Of a DNA stretch of 64,000 nt, positions 43,667 to 52,443 are shown one piece after another. The position numbers and the translations under genes were made by a program. Position 1 is the first letter of the stretch. Each line of letters starts with the position of its first letter. The stretch lies in assembly GCF_039525805.1 (NCBI RefSeq), contig NZ_BAAAHZ010000013.1; one strand, 5' to 3'. This stretch comes from Dietzia natronolimnaea. GTDB taxonomy: Bacteria; Actinomycetota; Actinomycetes; Mycobacteriales; Mycobacteriaceae. Under the pieces are notes generated by a model. That model did no database searches. It saw only the letters and a list, made by a program, of their open reading frames with translations, and was not told the origin of the DNA.

Positions 43667-43701
43667 CGCCTGCGCACGGGAATCCGGGAGAGAGCGTCAC
43701 C

Positions 43702-44793
43702 TCACCCGTCGTCGCGTAGTGGGACCCGGACGTCCCCACCCGACTCCTCGGTGATCCGCCTGCCCATCTGCACGTATGTCGGCTCGGAGACGAAGCCCCC
43801 GGCGAAGAGCGCCTGGCCCTGCGCGAACGAGGCCGATCGCCGTATCTGATCCTCGCCGGCGAACCCGAACACCTCCGCCAGCTCCATGAGGTCTCTGGGC
43901 GAGTTGACGCGCATCAGACCCAGGTTGTCGCACTGCGAGAGGACGTTGGGGTGGATCTTGTTCGGTCGCTGCGTGGAGAGCAGCAACCACAGCCCGAACT
44001 TCCGGCCCTCCGCGGCGATCTGGACCAGCTGACGGGTGAGCGCCCGCTCGACGTCGGTCTGCGGATCGGGCGGGCACACGTTGTGCGCCTCGTCGATCAC
44101 GATGAGGATCGGCTCGCGATCCTCGCGCCTCGACCACAGGTGCTCCACGAGGGCCAACGCCGCAACCTTCGATTCGGCCGGGTGGGTGAAGCCGCCGAGA
44201 TCCATCACCGTGGCGCGGGGCCGTTGATCGATCACGTCGACGACCGAACCCGCGCCTCGGGACCACAGATCCCACTCGAGCACCTGGAGGTTCTCCATCC
44301 GGTAGGACAGCCGGACCTCCCCCGGGTCGGACGAGGCCCGGAGCGTCGCGAGCGCCTCCACCGAGTCGAAGTCCTCCGCGCGGACATTGGTGCGCAGGAG
44401 GACGTTGTACTCCTCCGCGTCCGCGATCGGATCGAGCTGCAACAAGGCGGCCTTGGACGCCGGGGACAGGTCCACGTACCGGGCGCGCAACCGTTCCCCA
44501 GTCCCCTCCGAGGAGCGCAAGACCCTGATGTCGAGCTCCGCGAGCCGGGCCACCTCGGCCGCACCGGCCTCCACGCGGGCTTCGGGCAGCCTGACGAAGT
44601 CGGCGTTGGGATCGAGGATGACCATGGGGAGTTCGGTGTGCAGCAAGAGCTGTTCCAGGACCACCCCCAGCGCGTAGGTCTTCCCGCTGCCGCTCTGCCC
44701 GCACCAGAAGGTGTGGCGGTTGAAGCGACGGGCGTCCAACCGGGCCGGGGCTTCCGGAGCGCCCACCGCGCTGCCGATCGTGATCTCGGTCAT
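43702..44793 (-). CDS. HerA/FtsK-like ATPase (DUF87)
   Basis: This is a 363-residue P-loop ATPase. Walker A is CGQSGSGKT (near 31-39). The Walker B acid is in ILIVIDEAHNVCP (near 230-242), a sensor-like LLLSTQRPNKIHPNVLSQC segment follows, and it has an Arg finger region near the end. This is the architecture of HerA-type DNA translocases and of DUF87 bacterial ATPases. No NurA nuclease partner is adjacent, so a HerA-NurA resection role is not supported. AAGGGG precedes the ATG at 44793. It may be a stand-alone anti-phage or DNA-handling ATPase; that is inference. Confidence 0.82.
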   Translation of the reverse strand: MTEITIGSAVGAPEAPARLDARRFNRHTFWCGQSGSGKTYALGVVLEQLLLHTELPMVILDPNADFVRLPEARVEAGAAEVARLAELDIRVLRSSEGTGERLRARYVDLSPASKAALLQLDPIADAEEYNVLLRTNVRAEDFDSVEALATLRASSDPGEVRLSYRMENLQVLEWDLWSRGAGSVVDVIDQRPRATVMDLGGFTHPAESKVAALALVEHLWSRREDREPILIVIDEAHNVCPPDPQTDVERALTRQLVQIAAEGRKFGLWLLLSTQRPNKIHPNVLSQCDNLGLMRVNSPRDLMELAEVFGFAGEDQIRRSASFAQGQALFAGGFVSEPTYVQMGRRITEESGGDVRVPLRDDG

Positions 44794-44880
44794 CGTCACC
44801 CCTTGCGTGCACACCGGTGGAGGAGATCCCATCTAATCACCGGCGTTCCGCCCCCAGGCGCGGAATCGGTCAGTGCGGTA

Positions 44881-45636
44881 CTACCCCTCGTCCGTGAGGT
44901 TGATCGTCCACTCGTCACGGTGCGACACGATGAGCACCGAGGGCCCGGGAGCCAGATCGAGGCCGAACTCTGCATCGGCACTGGGGGTGGTCACCACATT
45001 TTTCGGAGTCCCGCCCGAGCGGGGCAGGGAGAACTCAGTGACCGCCATCCCGACAGCGGTGTCTGCTCGGCTCCCCGTGATCACACCGCCCTCCCCGTCG
45101 TACAGGAAGACCCGCGTGCCTCGTCCCCCGCTCGCCAGCGGCGGGGCCGACGACACCGGCACCACCGAGAGCTCCCACACGCCGTCCCCCTCGACCTCGA
45201 GCCCGTGCGGAGCGGGATTCGCCGGCCACCACATCGACTCGCCGTCAAAGGTCCCCCGGTCGGCGGTGTTCGCTTCGATCACGCCGTCGATGAGGATCAT
45301 CTGTTTCTCGCCCTCGGCATCCAGACTCCACAGAACTAGTGGTTCGGTTCCCTCATAGGTCATCCGGACGATTCCGCCATCCGCGTCCGCGACGTCGGGG
45401 GGTAGCGGGACGACCGCCTCGCCCTCGCCTGACGCCTCGACGGCATCGAAGCTCCCATACCGCTCGTCCGCGCTCTCTGCCGCAGAGCTGTCGGCGGAGG
45501 CCGGTGACGGCGACGAGGACGCCCCGGGGTCGCCGGGCGACGGGGAATCACCCGAACATCCGACGAGAAGCGCGGCGAGCGCCACCACCACCGACCCGGC
45601 GGCGAGACGGCCGCGTGGAGATCCGACCATCACCAT
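44881..45636 (-). CDS. Secreted lipoprotein of unknown function
   Basis: This is a 251-residue protein with a lipoprotein signal: a basic start (VGSPRGR), a hydrophobic core AAGSVVVALAALL and lipobox LLVGC, with Cys near residue 27. A Ser/Pro/Ala-rich linker (residues 29-58) leads to a beta-rich domain with WSLDAEGEKQMILIDG and GRGTRVFLYDGEGG. No enzyme motif is seen. The ATG at 45636 is used; ATG at 45630 is possible. It lies upstream of, and on the same strand as, the HerA-like ATPase gene, with an 87-base gap. Confidence 0.75.
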   Translation of the reverse strand: MVMVGSPRGRLAAGSVVVALAALLVGCSGDSPSPGDPGASSSPSPASADSSAAESADERYGSFDAVEASGEGEAVVPLPPDVADADGGIVRMTYEGTEPLVLWSLDAEGEKQMILIDGVIEANTADRGTFDGESMWWPANPAPHGLEVEGDGVWELSVVPVSSAPPLASGGRGTRVFLYDGEGGVITGSRADTAVGMAVTEFSLPRSGGTPKNVVTTPSADAEFGLDLAPGPSVLIVSHRDEWTINLTDEG

Positions 45637-45968
45637 GCGTCGATCAACCCCTCAGATTCCACCTCACGCGTGACGTGAGGAACGCCTCGTTGTAGACGCC
45701 GATGACCGCCAACTGCTCGGTCACGTCGCCGCGACGGAGGATCGCCGCCCTCTCGTAGCGTGCCATACCGAGGGCGCTCGTAGCGTTCCCACCGAGTGCG
45801 GCTTCCGTGCCGGAGTCGCGGAGCAGTTCGATCTCCTCGACGGCCACACCGGGCCACCTCCGGAACAGCCTTTGACCAGATATTCTGACCTTCCCAGCGG
45901 GTCCGCCTCCCGCGTCCCGGACCACCTTCCCGACGATTCGGTTGCGCACCCCCGGAGAAGGAAGAGTC
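45637..45968. other. 332-base gap without an assigned gene
   Basis: Between the lipoprotein and the membrane protein no gene is convincingly supported. On the minus strand a frame ending at 45644 is open and reads MARYERAAILRRGDVTEQL from an ATG at 45766, giving 40 residues; it has no clear ribosome site. TATTCT at 45881-45886 in a less GC-rich patch could be a -10 for the plus-strand gene. The gap may hold the remnant of a lost gene. Confidence 0.4.
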
Positions 45969-46703
45969 ATGTCCTCTACACCCGAGTTCGACAACTCCCC
46001 GACACGCTCCGCCGCCTCGAAAGCTCGCGTCCGAATCACCGCGTGGCCCCTCTGGGCCGTGCTGTCCGGTATCGCGGGAACGATCGGCACAGTCGCCACA
46101 GACCTTCGACCCGACGCCGAAACAGAGGCGATCGCCCACAACAGGGACCACGTTGTCGTCCCCGCCGACATGATCGGCCTCGACCCGACGCTGGCGCGCA
46201 TCGGCTTCCTCGCCGGCCTCGTCTCGATCCTCGCCCTGGTCTTCTTCGCTGCCGCCTGGCGCCGACACGTCGAGCCCCTCGCGTTCCGCTCGACCGCCGC
46301 GTTCGCCGTGACCATCGGGTTGATCGCGAGCGCCGGCGCGCTCATCCTCGGCTACGGGTGGCGCGGCGCCCTGGCCAACTACCTCGGCCCGGAAGCAGGC
46401 CTGTACGACGAGGACGGACTGTTCGTCTACTACATGCTCACCGACTTCGGCGCATACATCCCCTGGACCGGGCTCATCGCATCCGCCCTCGCCCTGGCCT
46501 GGATGGCGTGGATGGATCGCAACGTCTCCCTCATCCTCGGCACGTTCTCCGCCGTGACAGGTATCGGAGCTCTCGGCGCCGTGGTCGCGTCCGGCGTCCC
46601 CGGCCTCCCCGGGATCTTCATGCCGATCTGGCTCGCCGTCACCGGCGTCTGGCTCGCCGTCGGCCGCAGCCCCATCACGAACGCGGCAGAGGGCGCGATC
46701 TGA
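45969..46703 (+). CDS. Integral membrane protein, DUF4386-like
   Basis: This is a 244-residue protein with about seven membrane helices, for example WPLWAVLSGIAGTIGTVAT, IGFLAGLVSILALVFFAAAW, AAFAVTIGLIASAGALILGYGW and IFMPIWLAVTGVWLAVG. It resembles actinobacterial DUF4386-type proteins with no known role. AGGAAG lies 5 bases before the ATG at 45969, which is preferred to an ATG at 45942. It is the last protein gene before tRNA-Pro and the end of the non-conserved stretch. Confidence 0.7.
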   Translation: MSSTPEFDNSPTRSAASKARVRITAWPLWAVLSGIAGTIGTVATDLRPDAETEAIAHNRDHVVVPADMIGLDPTLARIGFLAGLVSILALVFFAAAWRRHVEPLAFRSTAAFAVTIGLIASAGALILGYGWRGALANYLGPEAGLYDEDGLFVYYMLTDFGAYIPWTGLIASALALAWMAWMDRNVSLILGTFSAVTGIGALGAVVASGVPGLPGIFMPIWLAVTGVWLAVGRSPITNAAEGAI

Positions 46704-46821
46704 GCCGCCTCTCCCCGCAGAGCTGCCGGCGCCGATGAACGGACGGCGTCTGGGGTGCCTCCGCTCAGGTGGGTGACCCGCGGCGACGGCGTGCCCAGCA
46801 GTATCCGCTCCGGAAACGACG

Positions 46822-46855
46822 AAACCCCAGGTCAGATTCCTCTGACCTGGGGTTT
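46822..46855 (-). terminator. Perfect hairpin terminator after tRNA-Pro
   Basis: A 15-base perfect stem (46822-46836 with 46841-46855) has a four-base loop. It begins 7 bases past the tRNA 3' end on the minus strand and is followed there by TTTCGTCGTTT. Being symmetric, it may also stop plus-strand transcription from the membrane-protein gene. Confidence 0.8.
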
Positions 46856-46862
46856 GTCTCTG

Positions 46863-46936
<74 letters not shown>

Positions 46937-47007
46937 CCCGCCACCGCGACTCGCGCGGCGACTGGATCAGACTAGCGCACGCCTGTCGCAGCGCTCCAAT
47001 CGCCTGG

Positions 47008-48465
47008 TCACTTGCGCTGTCGGCGCTCCTTGACGCGCACGTTCACCCGGACCGGGGAGCCGTCGAAGCCGAAGGTCTCGCGCAGCCGCCGCTCCAGGAA
47101 CCGCCGGTAGCCGGCCTCCAGGAACCCGGTGGAGAAGAACACGAACGTGGGGGGCCGGGTGGTGGCCTGCGTACAGAAGCGGATCCGCGGGAGCTTCCCG
47201 CCCCGCATCGGCGGCGGGGTGGCGGCCACGACCTCGCTCATCCACGTGTTGAGGGGACCGGTGGGGATGCGCTTGTCCCAGGAGTCGAGTGCGCCCTCCA
47301 TCGCCGGCACCAGCTTGGCCAGGGCACGGCCCGTGGTGGCCGAGATGTTCACCCGGTACGCCCACGTGAGGATCTTGGACAGCTCCCTGTCGATCTCCTT
47401 GTCCAGGTCGTACCGGCGGTCCTCGTCCACCAGGTCCCACTTGTTGAAGGCGATCACCAACGCCCGACCGGCATCGGCGACCATGGAGATGACCCGCAGG
47501 TCCTGTTCCGTGATCGGTTCGGAGGCGTCCAGCAGCAGCACCACGACCTCGGCGGCCTCGATGGCACCACGGGTGCGGAGCGAGGCGTAGTACTCGTGCC
47601 CGTAGGCCTGGTTGACCTTCCTCCGCAGACCGGCGGTGTCCACGAAGCGCCAGGTCTTGCCGCCCAACTCGACGAGCGAGTCCACCGGGTCGACGGTGGT
47701 GCCCGCGACGTTGTCGACCACCGACCTCTCCTCGCCGGTGAGCTTGTTGAGCAGGCTCGACTTGCCGACGTTGGGCTTGCCGACCAGCGCCACGCGCCGC
47801 GGCACGTCGGTCGTCTCACGCATCCGGGCCTTGGAGGGCAGCCGGCGGAGGATCTCGTCGAGCAGGTCGGCGGTGCCGCGGCCGTGTGCGGCGGAGATGG
47901 CGTAGGGCTGGTCGAGGCCCAGCCCCCAGAACTCGGCCGACTGCAGCTCGGCCTTCTCGCTGTCGACCTTGTTGACCGCCAGGATCACGGGGGTGTCCGA
48001 GCGGCGCAGGCTCTTGGCCACGGTCTCGTCCGCCGAGGTGATGCCCACGTTCCCGTCGCACACCAGGACGATGAGGTCGGCGGTGCCCATGGCGATCTCG
48101 GCCTGCTGGGCGATGGAGCGGTGCATGCCCTTGGCGTCCTGCTCCCACCCACCGGTGTCCTGCACCATGAAGGTGCGGCCGTTCCACAGGGCTTCATAGG
48201 AGACGCGGTCCCGGGTCACCCCGGGGACGTCCTCCACCACGGCCTCGCGACGACCGATGATCCGGTTGACCAGGGTGGACTTGCCCACATTGGGCCGTCC
48301 CACGATGGCGACGGTGGGCAGGATCTCCACCCCGTCGATCTCGGCGCCGATCTCGTCGGCCCACTCCTCGGCCACGGCGTCCCAGTCCGTGTCGTCGTTC
48401 CACGCGTCGTCGACGGTCTCCTCGACCGGACCCGTGGGGAGGTCGAAGTCCTCGTTGCTGCTCAC
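47008..48465 (-). CDS. der: Ribosome biogenesis GTPase Der (EngA)
   Basis: This 485-residue tandem GTPase is needed for 50S assembly. The first G domain has GRPNVGKS and DTGG; the second has GKPNVGKS, DTAG and NKWD. A C-terminal KH-like domain ends with ERRLRETFGFDGSPVRV and the basic tail. The acidic N-terminal extension of about 45 residues is usual in actinobacteria. The GTG start overlaps the cmk stop (GTGA), as in Rv1712-Rv1713. It is the last gene of the long minus-strand run. Confidence 0.95.
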   Translation of the reverse strand: MSSNEDFDLPTGPVEETVDDAWNDDTDWDAVAEEWADEIGAEIDGVEILPTVAIVGRPNVGKSTLVNRIIGRREAVVEDVPGVTRDRVSYEALWNGRTFMVQDTGGWEQDAKGMHRSIAQQAEIAMGTADLIVLVCDGNVGITSADETVAKSLRRSDTPVILAVNKVDSEKAELQSAEFWGLGLDQPYAISAAHGRGTADLLDEILRRLPSKARMRETTDVPRRVALVGKPNVGKSSLLNKLTGEERSVVDNVAGTTVDPVDSLVELGGKTWRFVDTAGLRRKVNQAYGHEYYASLRTRGAIEAAEVVVLLLDASEPITEQDLRVISMVADAGRALVIAFNKWDLVDEDRRYDLDKEIDRELSKILTWAYRVNISATTGRALAKLVPAMEGALDSWDKRIPTGPLNTWMSEVVAATPPPMRGGKLPRIRFCTQATTRPPTFVFFSTGFLEAGYRRFLERRLRETFGFDGSPVRVNVRVKERRQRK

Positions 48466-49196
48466 TGTGTGTTCCCTTCTGCGGCGTCGCCGTGCGACGC
48501 GTCGGCGCCCTCCGCGAGTGCGACCAACCGGTCGAGCACCTCGTCGAGGGTGAGGTCTGAGGTGTCGATGACGATCGCGTCCTCGGCCGGCCGGAGCGGG
48601 CTCGCGGCGCGGGTGGAGTCCTTGCGGTCCCGCTCGATCACCGCGGCCAGCACCTCGTCGTAGTCGGCGTCACGTCCGGCGGCGCGATCCTGTTCGGTCC
48701 GGCGCCGGGCTCGGATCTCCGGGCTCGCGGTGAGATAGACCTTCACCTCGGCGTCGGGGAGCACCACCGTACCGATGTCGCGGCCTTCGAGGACGACCGT
48801 GCCACCTCCGGAGGCCAGGCGCCGCTGGAGCCCGACCAGGTTGGCCCGGACCTCCGGGACGGCGGAGACCGCCGAGACGCCCGCGGTGACACGGGCGGTG
48901 CGGATCTCGTTGCTCACGTCCTCGCCGGCGAGGAGGATCCGCTCGGATCCCGCGTCGGTGCCGATCTCCATCGGGAGATCGGCGGACGTGGCGATCACCG
49001 CGGCGGCGTCCTCCGGGTCGATCCCGGCGCGCAGTACCTGCAGCGTGGCCACCCGGTACATCGCACCGGTGTCGAGGTACGCCCCACCGAGCCGCTCGGC
49101 GAGCGTCCGGGCGAGCGTCGACTTGCCGGTACCGGCGGGACCGTCGATCGCGATCCGTCGCCGCGGGACGCCGGCGGGTCCGGCCGGCGCGCTCAC
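48462..49196 (-). CDS. cmk: Cytidylate kinase
   Basis: This is a 244-residue P-loop kinase that phosphorylates CMP and dCMP. The P-loop is IDGPAGTGKST (near 17-27). AYLDTGAMYRVATLQ binds the nucleotide. GRDIGTVVLPDAEVKVYLTASPEIRARRR, in overlapping segments, includes the lid arginines. The start is GTG at 49196, overlapping the rluB stop; the end overlaps der. The tail of about 20 residues after the core is acidic. Length is typical for Mycobacteriales. Confidence 0.95.
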   Translation of the reverse strand: MSAPAGPAGVPRRRIAIDGPAGTGKSTLARTLAERLGGAYLDTGAMYRVATLQVLRAGIDPEDAAAVIATSADLPMEIGTDAGSERILLAGEDVSNEIRTARVTAGVSAVSAVPEVRANLVGLQRRLASGGGTVVLEGRDIGTVVLPDAEVKVYLTASPEIRARRRTEQDRAAGRDADYDEVLAAVIERDRKDSTRAASPLRPAEDAIVIDTSDLTLDEVLDRLVALAEGADASHGDAAEGNTQ

Positions 49197-49951
49197 AGGC
49201 CCACCGCGGCGTAGAGATCCGAGACCTCTTTACGGTTGAGCTTCCGGAAACTCCCCGCGCGCTGGTCGCCCAGCGCGACGGCGCCGAAGCGGATCCGCAC
49301 CAGCGACTCGACGGGATACCCGACCTCGTCGAGGATCCGGCGGACGATGTGCTTACGCCCCTCGTGGAGCACCACCTTGACCAGCGAGCGTCCCTCGTGG
49401 ACGTCGACGATCGCGAACTGGTCGACCTTGGCCGGGCCGTCCTCGAGCTCGATGCCCTCGCGTAGCTTCTTGCCGACGCCCTTGCCGACGACCCCCGTCA
49501 CGGTGGCCATGTAGGTCTTGGACACCTCGTAGGACGGGTGCATCAGACGGTGTGAGAGCTCGCCGTCGTTCGTCACCAACAGCAGCCCCTCGGTGTCGGC
49601 GTCCAGGCGGCCCACGTGGAAGAGCCGCTGTCCGGCGTCGACCCGGTCGGCGACCAGGTCGCCCACACAGGGCCGGCCCATGTCGTCCGACATGGTGGTG
49701 TGGTACCCGCGGGGCTTGTTCAGCGCCAGGTAGACCAGGTCGTCGTCGAGGACGATCCGGGTGCCGTCCACGCGGATCACCGCCGTGGTGGGATCGACCT
49801 TGACGCCCATCTCGCGCACGATCTTCCCGTTGACCTCCACTCGCCCTCGGGCGATGAGGTCCTCCGAGGCCCTGCGGGAGGCGATCCCGGCCTGTGCCAG
49901 GATCTTCTGGAGGCGGACCGGTGAGCCGTCTCGGCCAGCGGACTCAGTCAT
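49193..49951 (-). CDS. rluB: 23S rRNA pseudouridine synthase (RluB/RsuA family)
   Basis: This 252-residue enzyme makes pseudouridine in rRNA. The N-terminal S4 domain reads VRLQKILAQAGIASRRASEDLI. The catalytic Asp lies in GRLDADTEGLLLVTNDGE, and LNKPRGY and the KTYMATVTG strand are present. It ends with DLYAAVGL. The ATG at 49951 follows the scpB stop by 7 bases; a longer frame overlaps scpB and is unlikely. Order scpA-scpB-rluB-cmk-der is conserved in Actinobacteria. Confidence 0.92.
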   Translation of the reverse strand: MTESAGRDGSPVRLQKILAQAGIASRRASEDLIARGRVEVNGKIVREMGVKVDPTTAVIRVDGTRIVLDDDLVYLALNKPRGYHTTMSDDMGRPCVGDLVADRVDAGQRLFHVGRLDADTEGLLLVTNDGELSHRLMHPSYEVSKTYMATVTGVVGKGVGKKLREGIELEDGPAKVDQFAIVDVHEGRSLVKVVLHEGRKHIVRRILDEVGYPVESLVRIRFGAVALGDQRAGSFRKLNRKEVSDLYAAVGL

Positions 49952-49958
49952 GAGTGCG

Positions 49959-50660
49959 TCACATCTCTTCGTTCTGGTGTTCATGGGCGGGGTCGGGCGC
50001 AGCGGTTCTGCGCCGCCCCAGGGGTATCCGCGGGTCCTCCGCGGGATCGTCGCTCATCTCGTCGACCAGGTCGACATCCGGCAGCAACGGGGCGATGTCC
50101 GGGAGCTCGTCGAGCGACGTCAGCCCCAATCTTTCCAGAAATAGCTCCGTGGTCCTATACAGGATGCCCCCGGTGTCCGTATCGGTGCCGCATTCCACGG
50201 CCAGACCGCGGGCCACGAGGGTCCGCATCACGCCGTCCACGTTGACCCCGCGGACGGCCGCCACGCGCGACCGTGTGACGGGTTGCCGGTAGGCGATCAC
50301 CGCGAGGGTCTCGAGTGCCGCCCGGGTGAGGGTGGACCGGGTGCCGTCGGTGAGGAGGCGCTCCACGTACGGCGCGAACTCCCGACGCGTGTAGAGGCGC
50401 CACCCCTCGTCGGTCCGCCTCAGATCGATCCCGCTGCCCACCCTCGTGAGGTCGTCCCGCCACGCCCGCAGCTCGGCCGCCACCTCCGCGGGCGTCGAGC
50501 CCGCCGCCGCCGCCAGCGCCCCCTCGGCGGTCGGCTGGTCCACGACCAGCAGGAGCGCCTCGAGTCGGGCCCGCAACGGCGGGGCCCCGGGCTCGTCGAG
50601 CTCGTCGTCGTCCCCGTCCGGCCCCATCGCACGCACGTCGTCGCCCTCCGTCACGTCCAT
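49959..50660 (-). CDS. scpB: Segregation and condensation protein B
   Basis: This 233-residue kleisin-associated protein bridges SMC-ScpA in chromosome segregation. It has two winged-helix domains: LRARLEALLLVVDQPTAEGALA near the N-terminus and TRAALETLAVIAYRQPVTRSRVAAVRGVNVDGVMRTL (overlapping motifs) in the centre. The acidic N-terminal tail is usual for mycolata. GGAGGGACGA leads directly into the ATG at 50660, which overlaps the scpA stop by 10 bases. Confidence 0.93.
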   Translation of the reverse strand: MDVTEGDDVRAMGPDGDDDELDEPGAPPLRARLEALLLVVDQPTAEGALAAAAGSTPAEVAAELRAWRDDLTRVGSGIDLRRTDEGWRLYTRREFAPYVERLLTDGTRSTLTRAALETLAVIAYRQPVTRSRVAAVRGVNVDGVMRTLVARGLAVECGTDTDTGGILYRTTELFLERLGLTSLDELPDIAPLLPDVDLVDEMSDDPAEDPRIPLGRRRTAAPDPAHEHQNEEM

Positions 50661-51496
50661 TCGTCCCTCCCGCGTGTCACCTCGGCGGCCTCCTCGCCCG
50701 TCCAACTCACCAACAGGTCACCGAGCGCCTCGTCCTGGGCGAGCGCCACGGCGCGCGCCCTGTACAACTCCAACAGGGCGAGAAACCTGGCGACGACGAC
50801 GAGGGAGTCTCCGCACCCGGAGACCAGCTCCCGGAAGTCGACCCACTGGCCCCGGCCCCGGAACCTCAGCAACTCCAGGACGCGGGCGGCCTGCTCGGGG
50901 ACGGACACGGCCGGGGTGTGCACGTGCGAGACCCCCACCTCCTCCACCGGCCGGGGTCGGAACGCCACGGCGGCGATGGTGGCGAACTGTTCCACGTCGA
51001 CGCCCAGCTCCACCTCGGGCAGCAGGTCCAGGAACTCCTCGTCCGGACCCGCCGTCCGCGGGTGGGAGTGGCGGGCGGTCCTGTCGAGCTCGGCGAACAA
51101 CTCGGCCACCTGGCGGAACGCCCGGAACTGCAGGAGCCGGGCGAAGAGCAGGTCCCGCGCCTGGAGCAGGGCCAGATCCTCCAGGTCCTGGACCTCACCG
51201 GACGGCACGAGTCGTGCGGTCTTGAGGTCGAGCAGCGTGGCCGCCACCACCAGGAACTCGGTGACCTCCTCGAGGCCCGCCTCCCGGCCCAACTCGCGGG
51301 CGTGGGCGATGAACTCGTCGGTCACCGAGTGGAGGGCGACCTCGGTCACGTCGAGGCGACGCGAATCGATCAACTTCAGGAGCAGGTCGAACGGGCCGGT
51401 GAAGTTGGTCAGGTGGACTGTGAACGCACGCGGATCGGGTACCTCGGTGGCGTCGTCCCCCGGCGGGTGCCCGACCCCGGTCACCGGACCGCTCAC
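50651..51496 (-). CDS. scpA: Segregation and condensation protein A
   Basis: This is the 281-residue kleisin of the SMC condensin. The N-terminal helix-loop motif FTGPFDLLLKLIDSRRLDV and EFLVVAATLLDLKTARLVP are signatures, and a C-terminal winged helix ends with FLALLELYRARAVALAQ. The GTG at 51496 overlaps the stop of the parA-like gene (GTGA) and is preferred to upstream starts. It acts with ScpB, encoded next. Confidence 0.93.
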   Translation of the reverse strand: MSGPVTGVGHPPGDDATEVPDPRAFTVHLTNFTGPFDLLLKLIDSRRLDVTEVALHSVTDEFIAHARELGREAGLEEVTEFLVVAATLLDLKTARLVPSGEVQDLEDLALLQARDLLFARLLQFRAFRQVAELFAELDRTARHSHPRTAGPDEEFLDLLPEVELGVDVEQFATIAAVAFRPRPVEEVGVSHVHTPAVSVPEQAARVLELLRFRGRGQWVDFRELVSGCGDSLVVVARFLALLELYRARAVALAQDEALGDLLVSWTGEEAAEVTRGRDEWT

Positions 51497-52416
51497 CTGC
51501 CGCGCTGGATGACCTCGCGAGCCAGCGCCCGGTAGGCCTGCGCACCCGCAGATCTGGGCGCCCACGTGGTGATGGGTTCACCGGCGACGGTGGTCTCCGG
51601 GAACCGGACCGTCCGGGTGACGAGGGTGTCGAAGACCTGGTCACCGAACACCTCGACGACGCGGCCGAGGACGTCGCGGGCATGGACCGTCCGGCGGTCG
51701 AACATCGTGATCAGGATCCCGGTCAGGTGCAGACGCGGGTTGATCCGGTCGCGGACCTTGTCGATGGTGTCCGTCAACAGGGCGAGCCCACGCAGCGAGA
51801 AGTACTCGCACTCCATCGGGATCAACACGCCGTCCGAACAGGCCAGTGCGTTGACGGTGAGCAGCCCCAGTGACGGCTGGCAGTCGATCAGGACGTAGTC
51901 GTAGCGGTCGAGCACCGGGAACAGCGCGCGGCCCAGAGCCTGTTCGCGCCCCACCTCGTTGACCAGTTGGATCTCCGCGGCGGACAGGTCGATGTTGGCG
52001 GGGATGAGGTCCACCCCCTCCACCCGGGTCCGGACGAGCACCTCCTCCGTCGACACGGTGTTGTCCACCAGGAGGTTGTAGACCGTCAGATCCAGCTGGT
52101 GGTGCGGGATGCCCAGGCCCGCCGACAGCGCACCCTGGGGGTCGAGGTCCACGACGAGGACCCGGCGGCCGTACTCCGCGAGGGCGGCGGCCAGGTTGAT
52201 CGTGCTGGTGGTCTTGCCGACCCCGCCCTTCTGGTTGCACATCGAGAGCACCATGGCGGGACCGTGCGAGGTGAGCGGCTGCGGTTCGGGGATCGCCGAG
52301 AAGCCCTCGCCGGCCGCCGGGTCGTCGGCGCCGAGCAGTTCCGCGCGGGAGAACAGTGCGGGATCCATGGTCCCAGAGTCCTGCGCCACCCGCGTCTCCT
52401 CTCGCTGCGTCGTCAC
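51493..52416 (-). CDS. ParA-family ATPase upstream of scpAB
   Basis: This is a 307-residue Walker ATPase of the Soj/ParA type. The deviant Walker A is KGGVGKTT (near 64-71), and LVVDLDPQGALSAGLG and YVLIDCQPSLGLLTVNAL are present. No ParB gene or parS site is beside it; relatives in Actinobacteria always sit next to scpAB (Rv1708 type), so a role with SMC or chromosome organisation is likely. An N-terminal tail of about 50 residues precedes the ATPase core. The start is GTG at 52416; a start at GTG 52389 is also possible. Confidence 0.9.
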   Translation of the reverse strand: MTTQREETRVAQDSGTMDPALFSRAELLGADDPAAGEGFSAIPEPQPLTSHGPAMVLSMCNQKGGVGKTTSTINLAAALAEYGRRVLVVDLDPQGALSAGLGIPHHQLDLTVYNLLVDNTVSTEEVLVRTRVEGVDLIPANIDLSAAEIQLVNEVGREQALGRALFPVLDRYDYVLIDCQPSLGLLTVNALACSDGVLIPMECEYFSLRGLALLTDTIDKVRDRINPRLHLTGILITMFDRRTVHARDVLGRVVEVFGDQVFDTLVTRTVRFPETTVAGEPITTWAPRSAGAQAYRALAREVIQRGR

Positions 52417-52443
52417 CTGCGCTCAGGCCGGTCCCCGGTCACG

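Noticed and set aside
43702..44793. HerA-NurA DNA-end resection system
   Set aside because: No NurA nuclease is encoded beside the ATPase within the window.
51493..52416. ParAB chromosome partition locus near the replication origin
   Set aside because: No parB, parS, dnaA or gyrase genes; the ParA-like gene belongs to the conserved xerD-parA-scpAB group.
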